The notes under the pieces are model-generated. The model worked only from the letters and a program-made list of their open reading frames with translations, was not told where the DNA came from and ran no database searches. A stretch of 34,397 nucleotides of DNA. It comes from Candidatus Multivorans thiocomprendens (GTDB lineage: Bacteria; Acidobacteriota; Thermoanaerobaculia; Multivoradales; Multivoraceae). Position 1 is the first letter of the stretch. The number at the start of each line of letters is the position of its first letter. Below are positions 17,792-26,498 of the stretch, piece after piece. A program made the translations under genes and the position numbers. The stretch covers positions 1-34,397 of the forward strand of contig JAPVWO010000027.1 of NCBI GenBank assembly GCA_027493375.1. Direction: 5' to 3'.

Positions 17792-18230
17792 CGTCGACCG
17801 AGGCCTCGTCTCCCTCGCGCAGGGCCTCCCAGTCGGCCGCTTCGAGCAGGACCACCGGCGGTGACTGCTCGTAGAGTTCACGGGCCACCGCGGCACCGAG
17901 CGCCAGAATGCCGTCGAGTTCGCGCAGCACGACGACGGCCGGCGCCGTGCCGAGGCGCACGCCCTCGAGCAGCACCGAGCTCGAGCTGCTTGAGCCGCGC
18001 CCGTACGGCATGACGAGGACGCGGCCGGCGACGCTTTCGCCGCAGCGCGCGTGACGCCGGTCGATGATCCGGCCGGTCGCCGGATCGACGCCGCCCCAGA
18101 AAGACAGCGGCTCTTCCAGGCGCAGCACCGGCCCCGCACCGACGCCGCCGACCAGGATCCGGCCCGAGAGTTCCGCAGGTCCCGCGCTCAAGGCCGTTCT
18201 CGCTGCCGCCCGAACGGTGGCTGCCGACAC
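17763..18230 (-). CDS. Aconitase X swivel domain / small subunit (DUF126)
   Basis: The 155-aa protein matches the small, swivelling-domain subunit of aconitase X. It shows GRILVGGVGAGPVLRLEEPL (23-42), FWGGVDPATGRIIDRRH (44-60), and the phosphate/carboxylate-binding loop MPYGRGSSSSSSVLLEG (74-90). Family knowledge: the two-subunit enzyme is a dehydratase with an Fe-S cluster. Characterised members are archaeal phosphomevalonate dehydratase and bacterial cis-3-hydroxy-L-proline dehydratase; other substrates are unassigned. The start is a GTG at 18230, 31 bp after the large-subunit stop, so the pair is an operon. Which substrate it uses cannot be read here; a role in amino-acid or hydroxyproline-type catabolism is more plausible than isoprenoid synthesis in a bacterium. 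Confidence 0.85.
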   Translation of the reverse strand: MSAATVRAAARTALSAGPAELSGRILVGGVGAGPVLRLEEPLSFWGGVDPATGRIIDRRHARCGESVAGRVLVMPYGRGSSSSSSVLLEGVRLGTAPAVVVLRELDGILALGAAVARELYEQSPPVVLLEAADWEALREGDEASVDVSGRLRIAG

Positions 18231-18261
18231 CCGGGGTCCGCGAGTCCTACGGACCCGTCAC

Positions 18262-19626
18262 TCACGGCCACAGCTCCGGGTCGCGCCACAACCGGCCGCG
18301 GTGAGCGGAGCGTACGCACTCGGCCAGGCTGCCGAAGACGACGTCGAAGCCGACGTTGCCGGGCGCGTAGTGGGCGAACTTCCCCGAGTTCGTCATCAGC
18401 ACGCCGCCAGCCGGAGTGCGCAGGATCGGCGCCACGACGACGCAGGTGTCGACGACCACGCGCACGCCAAGCGCGCGCAGCCGCTCGAGGCCGCCGCTCT
18501 GTTCGAGATGGACGAGCGAGAGGCGGTTCGTGCAGACGACGAACTCGACCCCAGCCGACGGCGGATGGCGCTCGACGAGCGGCAGCAGCTCGGCGAACTC
18601 GCGTGGCGAGAAGTGGGGGCTGCCGAGCGCGACGACGTCGATGGAGATGGCATCCGACGCGCTACGACGGCGTCGACGTGAACGGGCCGCCGGCGATCCG
18701 TTTTCCCTCCCGGCTCCCGGCCCGGGGGCGGCCGGCACGGTGGACAGGCTCCGCAGGCCGGCGCGCAGGTCGGAAACGCCGATCTCGATCCACTCCTCCG
18801 CGTCCTTGCCGCCCAGCGCCGCCTCCAGCGTCGGCGCCTCGGGCGTGATGCCCACCGCGTGGAACAGGGCGACCGCGCCCGAGGACGCCGCGGCCGCTCC
18901 CAGAGCCTTCAGGCCGTCTTCGTCCGCCGCTGCCAGCCCGAGCAGCACGGGCACCCGGTTGCCGCAGCGCTCCCCCACCAGGTAACCGATCGCCGGCAGC
19001 AACCAGGAGGCGCTCCCGAGAGCGTGCGGCAACGAGCGCAGGTCGAACACCACCTGGCCGCGGCGGCTCTCCTCCAGGTGCAGCCCCACCGCCGGCGCCC
19101 GTCCCGTGATCGCCGCGCAGATGTCGATGAAGTCACCGTAGCGGTGGGTGCGCGCGCCCAGGACCGAGTTCGCGAACACGATCGCGTTGCTCTCGGCCCA
19201 GGCCACCTGCTGCCCGAAGGCCGGCCGCGGCGTCGTCTGGTAGGGCGCGCAGGTCCAGATCGTCCGGCAGCCCATCTCCTCGTAGCACTCCATCAGCCGC
19301 AGCGCCTTCGCCCGGCGTTCCGCCGTGCCCGCGAACTCCTCCGGGTGGAGCAGGTCGAGGCCGCCGACGTTCAGCGTCGTCGGCACGCGGACGCGGGCGC
19401 CGCCGGCAATCAGGAGCTCCGCGAAGTCGACGCCCGAGTCGCCGTGGTAGAGGCAACCGTCGATGTGGGCGCCCTCGATATCCAGCAGACGCTCGGCGCC
19501 GTAGACCCCCGCCATCGTGATCAGGATGCGCATCGCGACCGCCGCGGCCTCGCCGCAGTCGCCGGCGAGCATCGCGCGGTCGCGGCCGGTCAACTCGACC
19601 GTCTCGGGCGTGGTCGCGGCGGCCAT
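18262..19626 (-). CDS. Aconitase X catalytic domain / large subunit (DUF521)
   Basis: The 454-aa catalytic subunit shows IDGCLYHGDSGVDFAELLIAG split near residues 55-75, VPTTLNVGGLDLLHPEEF, WTCAPYQ (Cys126), WAESNAIVFANSVLGART (143-160), CTNR (Cys365), VVDTCVVVAP (Cys395) and TNSGKFAHYAPG near 417. The three cysteines are candidates for the Fe-S cluster. Residues about 297-326 form a Pro/Gly/Arg-rich low-complexity insertion ending in a run of arginines, which normal family members do not need; it probably is a surface linker. The ATG at 19626 is used. The gene is first in a two-gene operon with the small subunit and diverges from the acyl-CoA ligase operon across a 217-bp spacer. Confidence 0.87.
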   Translation of the reverse strand: MAAATTPETVELTGRDRAMLAGDCGEAAAVAMRILITMAGVYGAERLLDIEGAHIDGCLYHGDSGVDFAELLIAGGARVRVPTTLNVGGLDLLHPEEFAGTAERRAKALRLMECYEEMGCRTIWTCAPYQTTPRPAFGQQVAWAESNAIVFANSVLGARTHRYGDFIDICAAITGRAPAVGLHLEESRRGQVVFDLRSLPHALGSASWLLPAIGYLVGERCGNRVPVLLGLAAADEDGLKALGAAAASSGAVALFHAVGITPEAPTLEAALGGKDAEEWIEIGVSDLRAGLRSLSTVPAAPGPGAGRENGSPAARSRRRRRSASDAISIDVVALGSPHFSPREFAELLPLVERHPPSAGVEFVVCTNRLSLVHLEQSGGLERLRALGVRVVVDTCVVVAPILRTPAGGVLMTNSGKFAHYAPGNVGFDVVFGSLAECVRSAHRGRLWRDPELWP

Positions 19627-19843
19627 GGGCAGTCAGTGTAACCAGGAGCCGGCGCCGCAGAACGCAGCGGAGCGAGTGACGCGGCGCGGGTTCCTGGTGA
19701 GGTGGGGGCTGGGGCCAAACATGGAGCCTGCGACAGGTTTGGCGGCTCTATGGGTACACTCGCGCCCTTCCAGGAAACCCGAGCAAGGCAACAACGAGGA
19801 AACCAGGGCGCCGGCCTCTTCCGGCGCCCGCGGAGAGGCCCGC
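19627..19843. promoter_or_regulatory. Divergent intergenic region between aconitase X and acyl-CoA ligase operons
   Basis: The 217-bp spacer must carry both promoters. Although a rightward frame is open through it, its translation does not resemble the ligase family, so I treat it as non-coding. GGAGAGG at 19832-19838 is the ribosome site of the ligase gene. No clear promoter boxes were recognised. Confidence 0.4.
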
Positions 19844-21424
19844 ATGGCGACCGACGCAGCACTGCAGGAACGACTCATGGCCGCGGCGCCCTACGGCATG
19901 GGCGTCGCGGTGCACGCGGAGGCGGCTCCCGAGCGAATGGCCGTCCTGTCGAAGTTCGGCGGCCGGACGCTCGGCGAGCTGAACGCCAACGCCAATCGCC
20001 TGGCCCGGGTGCTGCGGGCGCACGGCGTCGGTCCCGACGTCGGCGTCGCCCTGCTGTGCCGGAACCGGCCGGAGTTCATCGAAACGGTCGTCGCCTGCCA
20101 GCGCACCGGCGGACGGATGACGCCGATCAACTGGCACCTCTCGCCACCCGAAGTCGCCTACATCGTCGACAACTGCGAGGCTCGCGTGCTGATCGCCGAC
20201 GAGGCCTTCGCTCCGGCCGTCGCCGCGGCACGGGCCGGTTCGGAGCACTTGCGGCTGACTCTCGCCGTCGGCGGCGGGATCGAAGGCGCCGAGTCCTACG
20301 ACGAAGCGCTCGCCGCCGAGGACGGTTCGAACATCGACAATCCGGTTCTCGGCACCCCGATGCTCTACACCTCCGGAACCACGGGCCACCCCAAGGGCGT
20401 CTACCGCAAGGCGGACCCGACGCCGACGCCGTTCCTGCTGGCGGTCCGCGAGTCGGGCGACTTCGAGCCGGACACGGACCGCTCGCTCATCACCGGTCCG
20501 CTCTACCACGCCGCGCCGCTGGGGCTCAACCTGGCGATGCCGATGGGCGCCGGTGTCGGTTCCGTGCTGATGGACAAGTGGGATGCGGAAGAGACCCTGG
20601 CGCTCATCGACCGCCACCGGATCACCCACACCCACATGGTGGCGACGATGTTCCACCGCATGCTCGCGCTGCCGCCGGAGGTCCGCGAGCGCTACGACGT
20701 CTCCTCCATGCGCTGGCTCTGTCACGGAGCGGCGCCAACGCCGGTCCACGTCAAGCACAAGATCATCGAGTGGTTCGGCTCAGTTGTCTGGGAGTACTAC
20801 GCGGCGACCGAGGGCGGCACGTTCTGGGTCGACTCGAAGGAGTGGCTGGAGAAGCCCGGCAGCGTCGGCCGCACCGTCGAGGGAACGAAGTACAAGGTGC
20901 TCGACGACGACGGCGAGCCGGTGCCGAGCGGAACCACCGGCACGGTCTACTTTGAGGCCGCCGAGAACCGCTTCGTGTACTTCAAGGCGCCCGACAAGAC
21001 CGCCTCCGCCTACCGGGACGACTTCTTCACGATGGGCGACATGGGCTACGTCGACGAGGACGGCTACCTGTTCCTCACCGGCCGGTCGGCGGAGACGATC
21101 ATCGCCGGCGGCGTGAACATCTACCCCCAGGAGATCGACGACGTGCTCCAGCAGCATCCCGCGGTCTACGAGGTCTGCACGGTCGGCGTGCCCCACGAGG
21201 AGTGGGGCGAGAGCGTCAGGTCGGTGGTCGAGGTCGGCGACGGCTACGAGGCCGGCGACGACCTGGCCGAGGAACTCCTCGCCTGGTGCCGCGAGAACCT
21301 GCCCGACTTCAAGAGACCCCGCTCGATCGACTTCGCCACCGACCTTCCGCGCATGCCCACCGGCAAGATCCAGCGCGGCCTGGTCCGGGCGCCGTACTGG
21401 AAGGGCCGCGAGCGGCAGATCTGA
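19844..21424 (+). CDS. Acyl-CoA synthetase / AMP-dependent ligase
   Basis: The 526-aa member of the ANL superfamily activates a carboxylic acid as acyl-AMP and then as acyl-CoA. Motifs are the P-loop-like MLYTSGTTGHPKGVYRK (173-189), YYAATEGGTF in the adenylate site, GDMGYVDEDGYLFLTGR (core Asp and hinge Arg) and PRMPTGKIQRG with the C-terminal catalytic Lys. The length and motif order are complete. The ATG at 19844 has GGAGAGG five bases upstream and fits the family N terminus; an open frame extends about 109 codons further upstream but adds no family-like sequence. It heads a four-gene unit with spacings of 36, 12 and 5 bp, suggesting oxidation of a substrate, CoA activation and reduction steps. 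The acid substrate is unknown. Confidence 0.9.
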   Translation: MATDAALQERLMAAAPYGMGVAVHAEAAPERMAVLSKFGGRTLGELNANANRLARVLRAHGVGPDVGVALLCRNRPEFIETVVACQRTGGRMTPINWHLSPPEVAYIVDNCEARVLIADEAFAPAVAAARAGSEHLRLTLAVGGGIEGAESYDEALAAEDGSNIDNPVLGTPMLYTSGTTGHPKGVYRKADPTPTPFLLAVRESGDFEPDTDRSLITGPLYHAAPLGLNLAMPMGAGVGSVLMDKWDAEETLALIDRHRITHTHMVATMFHRMLALPPEVRERYDVSSMRWLCHGAAPTPVHVKHKIIEWFGSVVWEYYAATEGGTFWVDSKEWLEKPGSVGRTVEGTKYKVLDDDGEPVPSGTTGTVYFEAAENRFVYFKAPDKTASAYRDDFFTMGDMGYVDEDGYLFLTGRSAETIIAGGVNIYPQEIDDVLQQHPAVYEVCTVGVPHEEWGESVRSVVEVGDGYEAGDDLAEELLAWCRENLPDFKRPRSIDFATDLPRMPTGKIQRGLVRAPYWKGRERQI

Positions 21425-21460
21425 GAGCCGGGCTTACCCAAACTACATCCCGAGGCAACC

Positions 21461-22435
21461 ATGAAAGCAGTTGTATGCAGCGCGTTCGGCCCCCCGGAGA
21501 ACCTGACGATCGAGGAGCTTCCCGATCCGGCCCCGGGACCCGGTGAGGTCGTCGTCGACATCCACGCGGCGGCGATCACCTGGCCCGACACGCTGATCAT
21601 CGAGAACCGGTACCAGTTCCGGGGAGAGCCGCCCTTCGTCGTCGGCGGTGAAGTGGGCGGCAAGGTCGCCGCGGTCGGCCCGGACGTCGATGATCTTGCG
21701 GTCGGGGACGACGTGGTCGGCGGCGGCGGAACGGGCGGCTTCGCCGAGCAGGTGCTGCTCAAGGCGTCTCAGGTGCGCAAGCTGCCGCCGGGGCTCGGCC
21801 ACGCGGAGGCCACGGGATACGGCTACGCCTACGGCACGGGCCACTACGCCCTGAAGTACCGGGGCAATCTCAAGCCCGGGGAGACGCTGCTCGTGCTCGG
21901 CGCCGCCGGCGGCGTCGGCCTGGCGGCCCTGGAGCTCGGCAAGGTGATGGGGGCGCGGGTGATCGCCGCCGCTTCGAGCGAGGAGAAGCTGGCGCTCTGC
22001 CGCGAACGAGGCGCCGACGAGACGATCAACTACGCCGCGGAGGACCTGAAGAACCGCGCCAAGGAGCTGACGGAAGGCAAGGGCGTCGACCTCGTCTACG
22101 ACGCCGTCGGCGGCGACTACGCCGAGGCCGCGCTCCGCGCCACGAACTGGCGCGGCCGGTTCCTCGTCATCGGCTTCACCGCCGGCATCCCGCGCATGCC
22201 GCTCAACCTCACCCTGCTCAAGGGCTGCGACATCGTCGGCGTGTTCTGGGGCGCTTCCCGGATGCGCGAGCCGGAGATCTTCGAGGCGACGAGGGTCGAG
22301 ACGGAGGCGCTCGCCGCCGAGGGCAAGATCCAGCCTTGGATCTCGCGCCGCTATCCGCTGGAAGAGGTGCCGCGGGCGCTGCGGGACATGATGGACCGCA
22401 AGATCATCGGCAAGATGGTCATGCAACGCTCCTAG
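21461..22435 (+). CDS. Medium-chain NADPH:quinone oxidoreductase / zinc-free MDR dehydrogenase
   Basis: The 324-aa quinone-reductase-type MDR protein reduces a conjugated carbonyl, quinone or enoyl thioester using NADPH. The GroES-like N domain carries MKAVVCSAFGPPENLTIEEL and FVVGGEVGGKVAAVGPDV (near 62-79). The Rossmann loop is LVLGAAGGVGLAALELGK (near 143-160), with the NADPH-type AGGVG, followed by VDLVYDAVGGDYAE. No catalytic or structural zinc cysteine sets are seen. The C terminus, RRYPLEEVPRALRDMMDRK, is typical. GAGG at 21452-21455 precedes the ATG. It is the second gene of the acyl-CoA ligase operon and may act on the CoA-activated product. Confidence 0.9.
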   Translation: MKAVVCSAFGPPENLTIEELPDPAPGPGEVVVDIHAAAITWPDTLIIENRYQFRGEPPFVVGGEVGGKVAAVGPDVDDLAVGDDVVGGGGTGGFAEQVLLKASQVRKLPPGLGHAEATGYGYAYGTGHYALKYRGNLKPGETLLVLGAAGGVGLAALELGKVMGARVIAAASSEEKLALCRERGADETINYAAEDLKNRAKELTEGKGVDLVYDAVGGDYAEAALRATNWRGRFLVIGFTAGIPRMPLNLTLLKGCDIVGVFWGASRMREPEIFEATRVETEALAAEGKIQPWISRRYPLEEVPRALRDMMDRKIIGKMVMQRS

Positions 22436-22447
22436 AGGAGATCGGGA

Positions 22448-23374
22448 ATGAAGTTCGGCGCACAGGTCACCGTCTATCGCAACACCTGGGACAGCGTTCG
22501 GGAGGTGGCCGAGCTGCTCGACCAGGGCCCCTGGGACAGCATCTGGTACGCGGATCACTACCTGCCGCCGCCCGGAGTCAAGGAAGAGGAGCACCTGGCG
22601 GCACAGGAGGCCTTCACCGTCGCCGCCGCCACCGCGAGCATCACGAAGAACCTGAAGATCGGCCACCTGGTGCTCGGCAACACGTACCGGAATCCCGGCC
22701 TGGTCGCGAAGATGGCCGGCACCCTGGACCACATCTCCCACGGCCGCTTCGTGCTCGGCATCGGCGCCGCCTGGTTCAAGCGCGAGCACGAGGCATACGG
22801 CTGGACGTTCCCGTCGATGAAGGAGCGGCAGGACCGCTTCGAGGAGGCGGTCGAGCTGATCCGCGCCCTGTTCCGGTCCGGGGAGCCGGTCGACTTCCAG
22901 GGCGAGTACTACCGGCTCGACTCGGCGCCGCTCTCCCCCGGCTGCTATGACGAACCCATCCCGATCCTGATCGGTGGCACCGGCGAGAAGCGGACGCTGC
23001 GTACGCTGGCCCGCCATGGCGACGTGATGAACCTCGACGGCTGGGCCCGCGGTCCGATGACCCGGGAGTACTTCCAGCACAAGGTCTCCGTCGTCAACCG
23101 GCACTGCGAGGACGCCGGACGCGACCCGGGCGAGATCCGGCACACGGTGCTCATGCCGACCTTCGTGACGGACGACGAAGCGGCGGCCAGGCGGTTCGTC
23201 GACGCCCGCGGCCTGGGCGAGGGCACCGCGTCCGGCCCGAAGAGCTACGTCATCGACCGGGTCGGCGAGATGATCGACGCCGGCGCCCACGAGATCATGA
23301 TCGGCGGCATCCCGACCCAGAAGCTCGACCACTACCAGATGGTCGCGGAAGAGATCATTCCCGCCTTCGACTGA
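22448..23374 (+). CDS. LLM class (F420/FMN-dependent) oxidoreductase
   Basis: The 308-aa luciferase-like TIM-barrel protein starts MKFGAQVTVYRNTWDSV, then shows SIWYADHYLPPPG, ATASITKNLKIGHLVLGNTY split near residues 60-80, LDHISHGRFVLGIGAAWF (near 97-114), the PILIGGTGEKRTLRTLARHGD coenzyme strand split near 175-195, and a C-terminal IGGIPTQKLDHY. The pattern is that of F420- or FMN-dependent oxidoreductases annotated as TIGR03560-like, though sequence alone cannot decide the cofactor. GAGGAG at 22435-22440 overlaps the previous stop and precedes the ATG by seven bases. It is the third gene of the operon, with 12 bp spacing from the MDR gene. Its substrate is unknown. Confidence 0.9.
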   Translation: MKFGAQVTVYRNTWDSVREVAELLDQGPWDSIWYADHYLPPPGVKEEEHLAAQEAFTVAAATASITKNLKIGHLVLGNTYRNPGLVAKMAGTLDHISHGRFVLGIGAAWFKREHEAYGWTFPSMKERQDRFEEAVELIRALFRSGEPVDFQGEYYRLDSAPLSPGCYDEPIPILIGGTGEKRTLRTLARHGDVMNLDGWARGPMTREYFQHKVSVVNRHCEDAGRDPGEIRHTVLMPTFVTDDEAAARRFVDARGLGEGTASGPKSYVIDRVGEMIDAGAHEIMIGGIPTQKLDHYQMVAEEIIPAFD

Positions 23375-23379
23375 GGCGG

Positions 23380-25437
23380 ATGTCCGGCAGGGCTCAGTCG
23401 GCAATGGCGGCGCCCGCGGCCGCCCTCATGGCCGCTGGGCTCGCTCTGCCCGGGGTCCTGCCGGCTCAGAACCGCGACACGGACTGGCCGACGATCACCG
23501 GCGGCAACGACGCCCGCCGCTACGCCGCGCTCGACCGGATCGACGCCTCGAACTTCGCACGGCTCGAACCGGCGTGGCGCTGGCAGTTGCCGGACAATGA
23601 GTTGATGGCGAACGATCCGCGCTTCGAAGATCCGTCGATGAAGCAGCGCACGCACGTCACGACGCCGATCAAGGTCGGCGGCCGGCTCTACGTCGTCACG
23701 GGTTACGGCATCGCCGCCGCTATCGACCCGGCCGAAGGCACGACGATCTGGCAGCACGATCCGCAGAGCTACGGCCACGGCCGGCCGACGAACCACGGCT
23801 TCACCCACAAGGGTCCCAGCTTCTGGCACGACCCCGAGCGTCCCGAGGCGCCGGGCCGCCTGATCTACGCCAGCACGGATGCCATCCTGCGCACCGTCTA
23901 CGCCGACGAGGGCACGCCGGTGCGTTCCTTCGGCAACCACGGCGGCGTCGATCTCACCACCGGCCTGCACCGGGCCGTAGAACGCCGCAAGTACACCGTC
24001 AGCTCGCCGGCGACCATCTGCCGCGACGTAGCGATCGTCGGCTCGTCCATCTCGGACGGTCCGCTCGGCCCCGAGGACGGGCCGCCGGGCGACGTGCGCG
24101 GCTTCGACGTGCGCACGGGGCGGCAACTCTGGACCTTCCATACCGTGCCCCAGGAGGGCGAGCACGGCACGGACACCTGGGAGGACGAATCCTGGCGGAT
24201 CACCGGTGGCGCGAACGTCTGGGGCCTGATGAGCGCGGACGAGGAACTCGGCCTCGCCTACCTGCCGACCAGCACGCCGACCAACGACTGGTACGGCGGC
24301 CACCGCCGCGGCGACAACCTGTACGCCGAGAGCCTGGTCGCGGTCGACTGCGAGACCGGCGAGCGCCGCTGGCACTTCCAGGCCATCCACCACGGCCTCT
24401 GGGACTACGACTTCGCCGCACCGGCCGTGCTGGGCGACCTCGTCGTCGACGGTCGCACCGTCAAGGCGGCGATGCTGCCCAGCAAGCAGGCGTTCCTCTA
24501 CGTCTTCGACCGGGAGACCGGGGAACCCGTCTGGCCGATCGAGGAACGGCAGGTCCCCCAGACGGGCATCCCGGGCGAGCAGACCTCGGCAACCCAGCCC
24601 TTCCCCACGAAACCGCCGCCGTTCGACCGCCAGGGCATGCAGCTCGCCGACGTGATCGACTTCACGCCCGAGGTCCGCGCCGAGGCGGAACGCATCCTGA
24701 CCTCGCACCAGTACGGGCCGATGTACACGCCGCCAAGCGAGCGCGGCACCGTCGCCATGCCCGGCTTCGAGGGCGGCGCGAGCTGGCCCGGCGGCGCCTT
24801 CGACCCGGACACCGGCACGCTCTACGTGCCGTCCTTCACGGCGCCGATCCTGATCACGCTGCGGCGGCCCGACCCGAACCGCTCGTCCTTCGACTTCGTG
24901 GCGAGAGTGTCGGCGTTTCACGGCCCGTTCGACCTGCCGCTCTCGAAGCCGCCGTACTCGCGGGTAACCGCCTACGACATGAGCCGCGGCGACGTCGCCT
25001 GGCAGGTTCCGCTCGGCGAGGGACCGCGGCGACACCCGCGGCTCGCCGGCCTCGACCTGCCGCTCCTGGGCTCAGGGGTCCGCGGCCATGCCCTGGTGAC
25101 GAAGACGCTGCTGATCGTCAGCTCCGGCCACTCACGCTCGTTCCGCTCCCAGGAGGCGAAGGCGGAGCGCGAGTGGCGGGAGAGACCCGAGGAAGTGACC
25201 GGCGGCCTGGCCTGGACCAATCCGCAGTCGGCGGCACGCGAAGACTGGCGCTACACCGTGCCGGCTGTCCGCGCCTTCGACAAGGCGACTGGCGAGCTGG
25301 TGGCCGAAGTCGAGCTGCCGGCCCACTCCGATGGCAGCCCGATCACCTACCTGCACCACGGCGTGCAGTACCTCGTCGTCTCCATCGGCGGCCGCGGCGA
25401 GCCGTTCGAGCTGATCGGGTACCGCCTGCCGGGCTAG
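23380..25437 (+). CDS. PQQ-dependent dehydrogenase (quinoprotein glucose-dehydrogenase-like), periplasmic
   Basis: The 685-aa beta-propeller quinoprotein has a signal peptide near residues 5-27. Propeller-type segments include the opening WPTITGGNDARRYAALDRI split near 33-52, then FARLEPAWRW, GGRLYVVTGYGIAAAIDPA, GGANVWGLMSADEELGLAYL, LVAVDCETGERRWHFQAIHH and LWDYDFAAPAVLGDL. This arrangement matches the soluble/periplasmic part of PQQ glucose or related alcohol dehydrogenases, where the cofactor accepts two electrons from a sugar or alcohol. I see no cytochrome c domain or membrane anchor, so electrons must leave by another partner. The ATG is 5 bp after the LLM stop with GAGGCGG tight before it; an internal ATG at 23404 is possible. 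It ends the operon. Confidence 0.85.
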   Translation: MSGRAQSAMAAPAAALMAAGLALPGVLPAQNRDTDWPTITGGNDARRYAALDRIDASNFARLEPAWRWQLPDNELMANDPRFEDPSMKQRTHVTTPIKVGGRLYVVTGYGIAAAIDPAEGTTIWQHDPQSYGHGRPTNHGFTHKGPSFWHDPERPEAPGRLIYASTDAILRTVYADEGTPVRSFGNHGGVDLTTGLHRAVERRKYTVSSPATICRDVAIVGSSISDGPLGPEDGPPGDVRGFDVRTGRQLWTFHTVPQEGEHGTDTWEDESWRITGGANVWGLMSADEELGLAYLPTSTPTNDWYGGHRRGDNLYAESLVAVDCETGERRWHFQAIHHGLWDYDFAAPAVLGDLVVDGRTVKAAMLPSKQAFLYVFDRETGEPVWPIEERQVPQTGIPGEQTSATQPFPTKPPPFDRQGMQLADVIDFTPEVRAEAERILTSHQYGPMYTPPSERGTVAMPGFEGGASWPGGAFDPDTGTLYVPSFTAPILITLRRPDPNRSSFDFVARVSAFHGPFDLPLSKPPYSRVTAYDMSRGDVAWQVPLGEGPRRHPRLAGLDLPLLGSGVRGHALVTKTLLIVSSGHSRSFRSQEAKAEREWRERPEEVTGGLAWTNPQSAAREDWRYTVPAVRAFDKATGELVAEVELPAHSDGSPITYLHHGVQYLVVSIGGRGEPFELIGYRLPG

Positions 25438-25460
25438 CGCGGTGCTCCGCTGGGGATCTG

Positions 25461-26498
25461 CTACGTCCAGCGCGGCCCAGGCTTGTTCGTGGACGGTGTT
25501 GCATGGACGCCCGGTATTCGATCCTTGATCGCCAACGCCAGTTCCCACCCATGGCGCCGCGTGTTGTCGGTCACGACCCGCTCTGCGCCCGTGGCCTTGA
25601 TGAACGCGAGCGTCTCCTCGAAGTCCGCGTGGTTCGACAAGGCAACGCAGTAGCTGGTCTCGGAGTACATCGTGAGTGGATCGTTGTGGCCATGCCGGCC
25701 CGACATGAAGGCGCTGCAGGCGATGCTTGTTCCGCCAACGGGTTCGTTACCCCGCCCATCGCCCTTCGAGTACAACCGCACGTACGAGCGCTGTCCCAGG
25801 ACCGATTCGCCTTCATCCGAATCGAGTGCGACCAGATCGCTGGCCGCCAAGCCGAACCGCCGATAGACCTCGACTTCCCCGATCAGCCGCCGACTCGCCA
25901 GAATGGGCACATCAAGGCCGCCAGCGAGCACCGTCAACACGCGCTCAATCGTTCCTCGGTGGGCTCTGATGTGCACCGGTCCGCGGCGCGCCCGCTCGCA
26001 CACCAGAACGAAGAGGCAGGCCTCCGCCTCGGCCTGCGTGTACTTGCGGACGCTCCCTGGACTTCCGTAGGTGCTGTCTACGACGACTTCGTCAACCTGG
26101 ATCACCTGATCGAGCGGCCAGCCAAAGTCGCCTGAGTAACCGAGCCGCCGCCCGTCCGATAGCTCCAAGGCCACCTGACAGGCACCGAGCATGTGGTTCG
26201 ACGGCAGCAGAAGGAGCCGAGAACCATCTTCAAGCACGCGCTTCTCACCTCGCTTCAGCCTATGGAGGTTCGATCTGTACTCGAGATCCGCATCGCGCTC
26301 ATCCACCAGCAGCGCATACGTTTCCGGGCTCATGACGAGATCCTGAAGCCCTTTGCTGCGTTCGAAGTCCGCCATGTGGTCGTCGTGTAGATGAGTCTGA
26401 ACGCGCCACGGACAGCCCTCGGCGAACCCGTCGCACACGACCGCTTGCCCAAGGCGCACCGCGCCCGTGGCAAGGACATCAACTTCTGCTGGAACCAC
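25461..26498 (-). CDS. Metallo-beta-lactamase-fold nuclease (beta-CASP/exonuclease type)
   Basis: The 345-aa protein has the MBL zinc motifs THLHDDHM (HxHxDH, 36-41), LLPSNHMLGACQVALE (His102), GYSGDFGWP (Asp124) and, after a beta-CASP-like region, VALSNHADFEETLAF (His290), a match to the final His-containing motif of CPSF73/YSH1-type nucleases. DSTYG (141-145) is typical of the same branch. Such proteins act as 5'-3' exo- or endonucleases on RNA or DNA; the phrase 'mRNA 3'-end processing factor' in annotations often covers DNA-repair-associated relatives. GTG at 26498 with GAGAG six bases upstream is the chosen start. It overlaps the upstream gene by 20 bp. In this operon it could supply strand cleavage for modification or for attack. 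The substrate is inference. Confidence 0.85.
   Translation of the reverse strand: MVPAEVDVLATGAVRLGQAVVCDGFAEGCPWRVQTHLHDDHMADFERSKGLQDLVMSPETYALLVDERDADLEYRSNLHRLKRGEKRVLEDGSRLLLLPSNHMLGACQVALELSDGRRLGYSGDFGWPLDQVIQVDEVVVDSTYGSPGSVRKYTQAEAEACLFVLVCERARRGPVHIRAHRGTIERVLTVLAGGLDVPILASRRLIGEVEVYRRFGLAASDLVALDSDEGESVLGQRSYVRLYSKGDGRGNEPVGGTSIACSAFMSGRHGHNDPLTMYSETSYCVALSNHADFEETLAFIKATGAERVVTDNTRRHGWELALAIKDRIPGVHATPSTNKPGPRWT

Noticed and set aside
16283-18139. 5' extension of the monooxygenase frame to about 1062 codons
   Set aside because: The region upstream of 16282 is antisense to the porin-like gene and has no protein-family sense; the signal peptide begins at 16282.
25438-25460. Possible terminator hairpin between the PQQ and MBL genes
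   Set aside because: Only a four-base GCGG/CCGC stem with loop TGCT and no T tract is visible; too weak to call.
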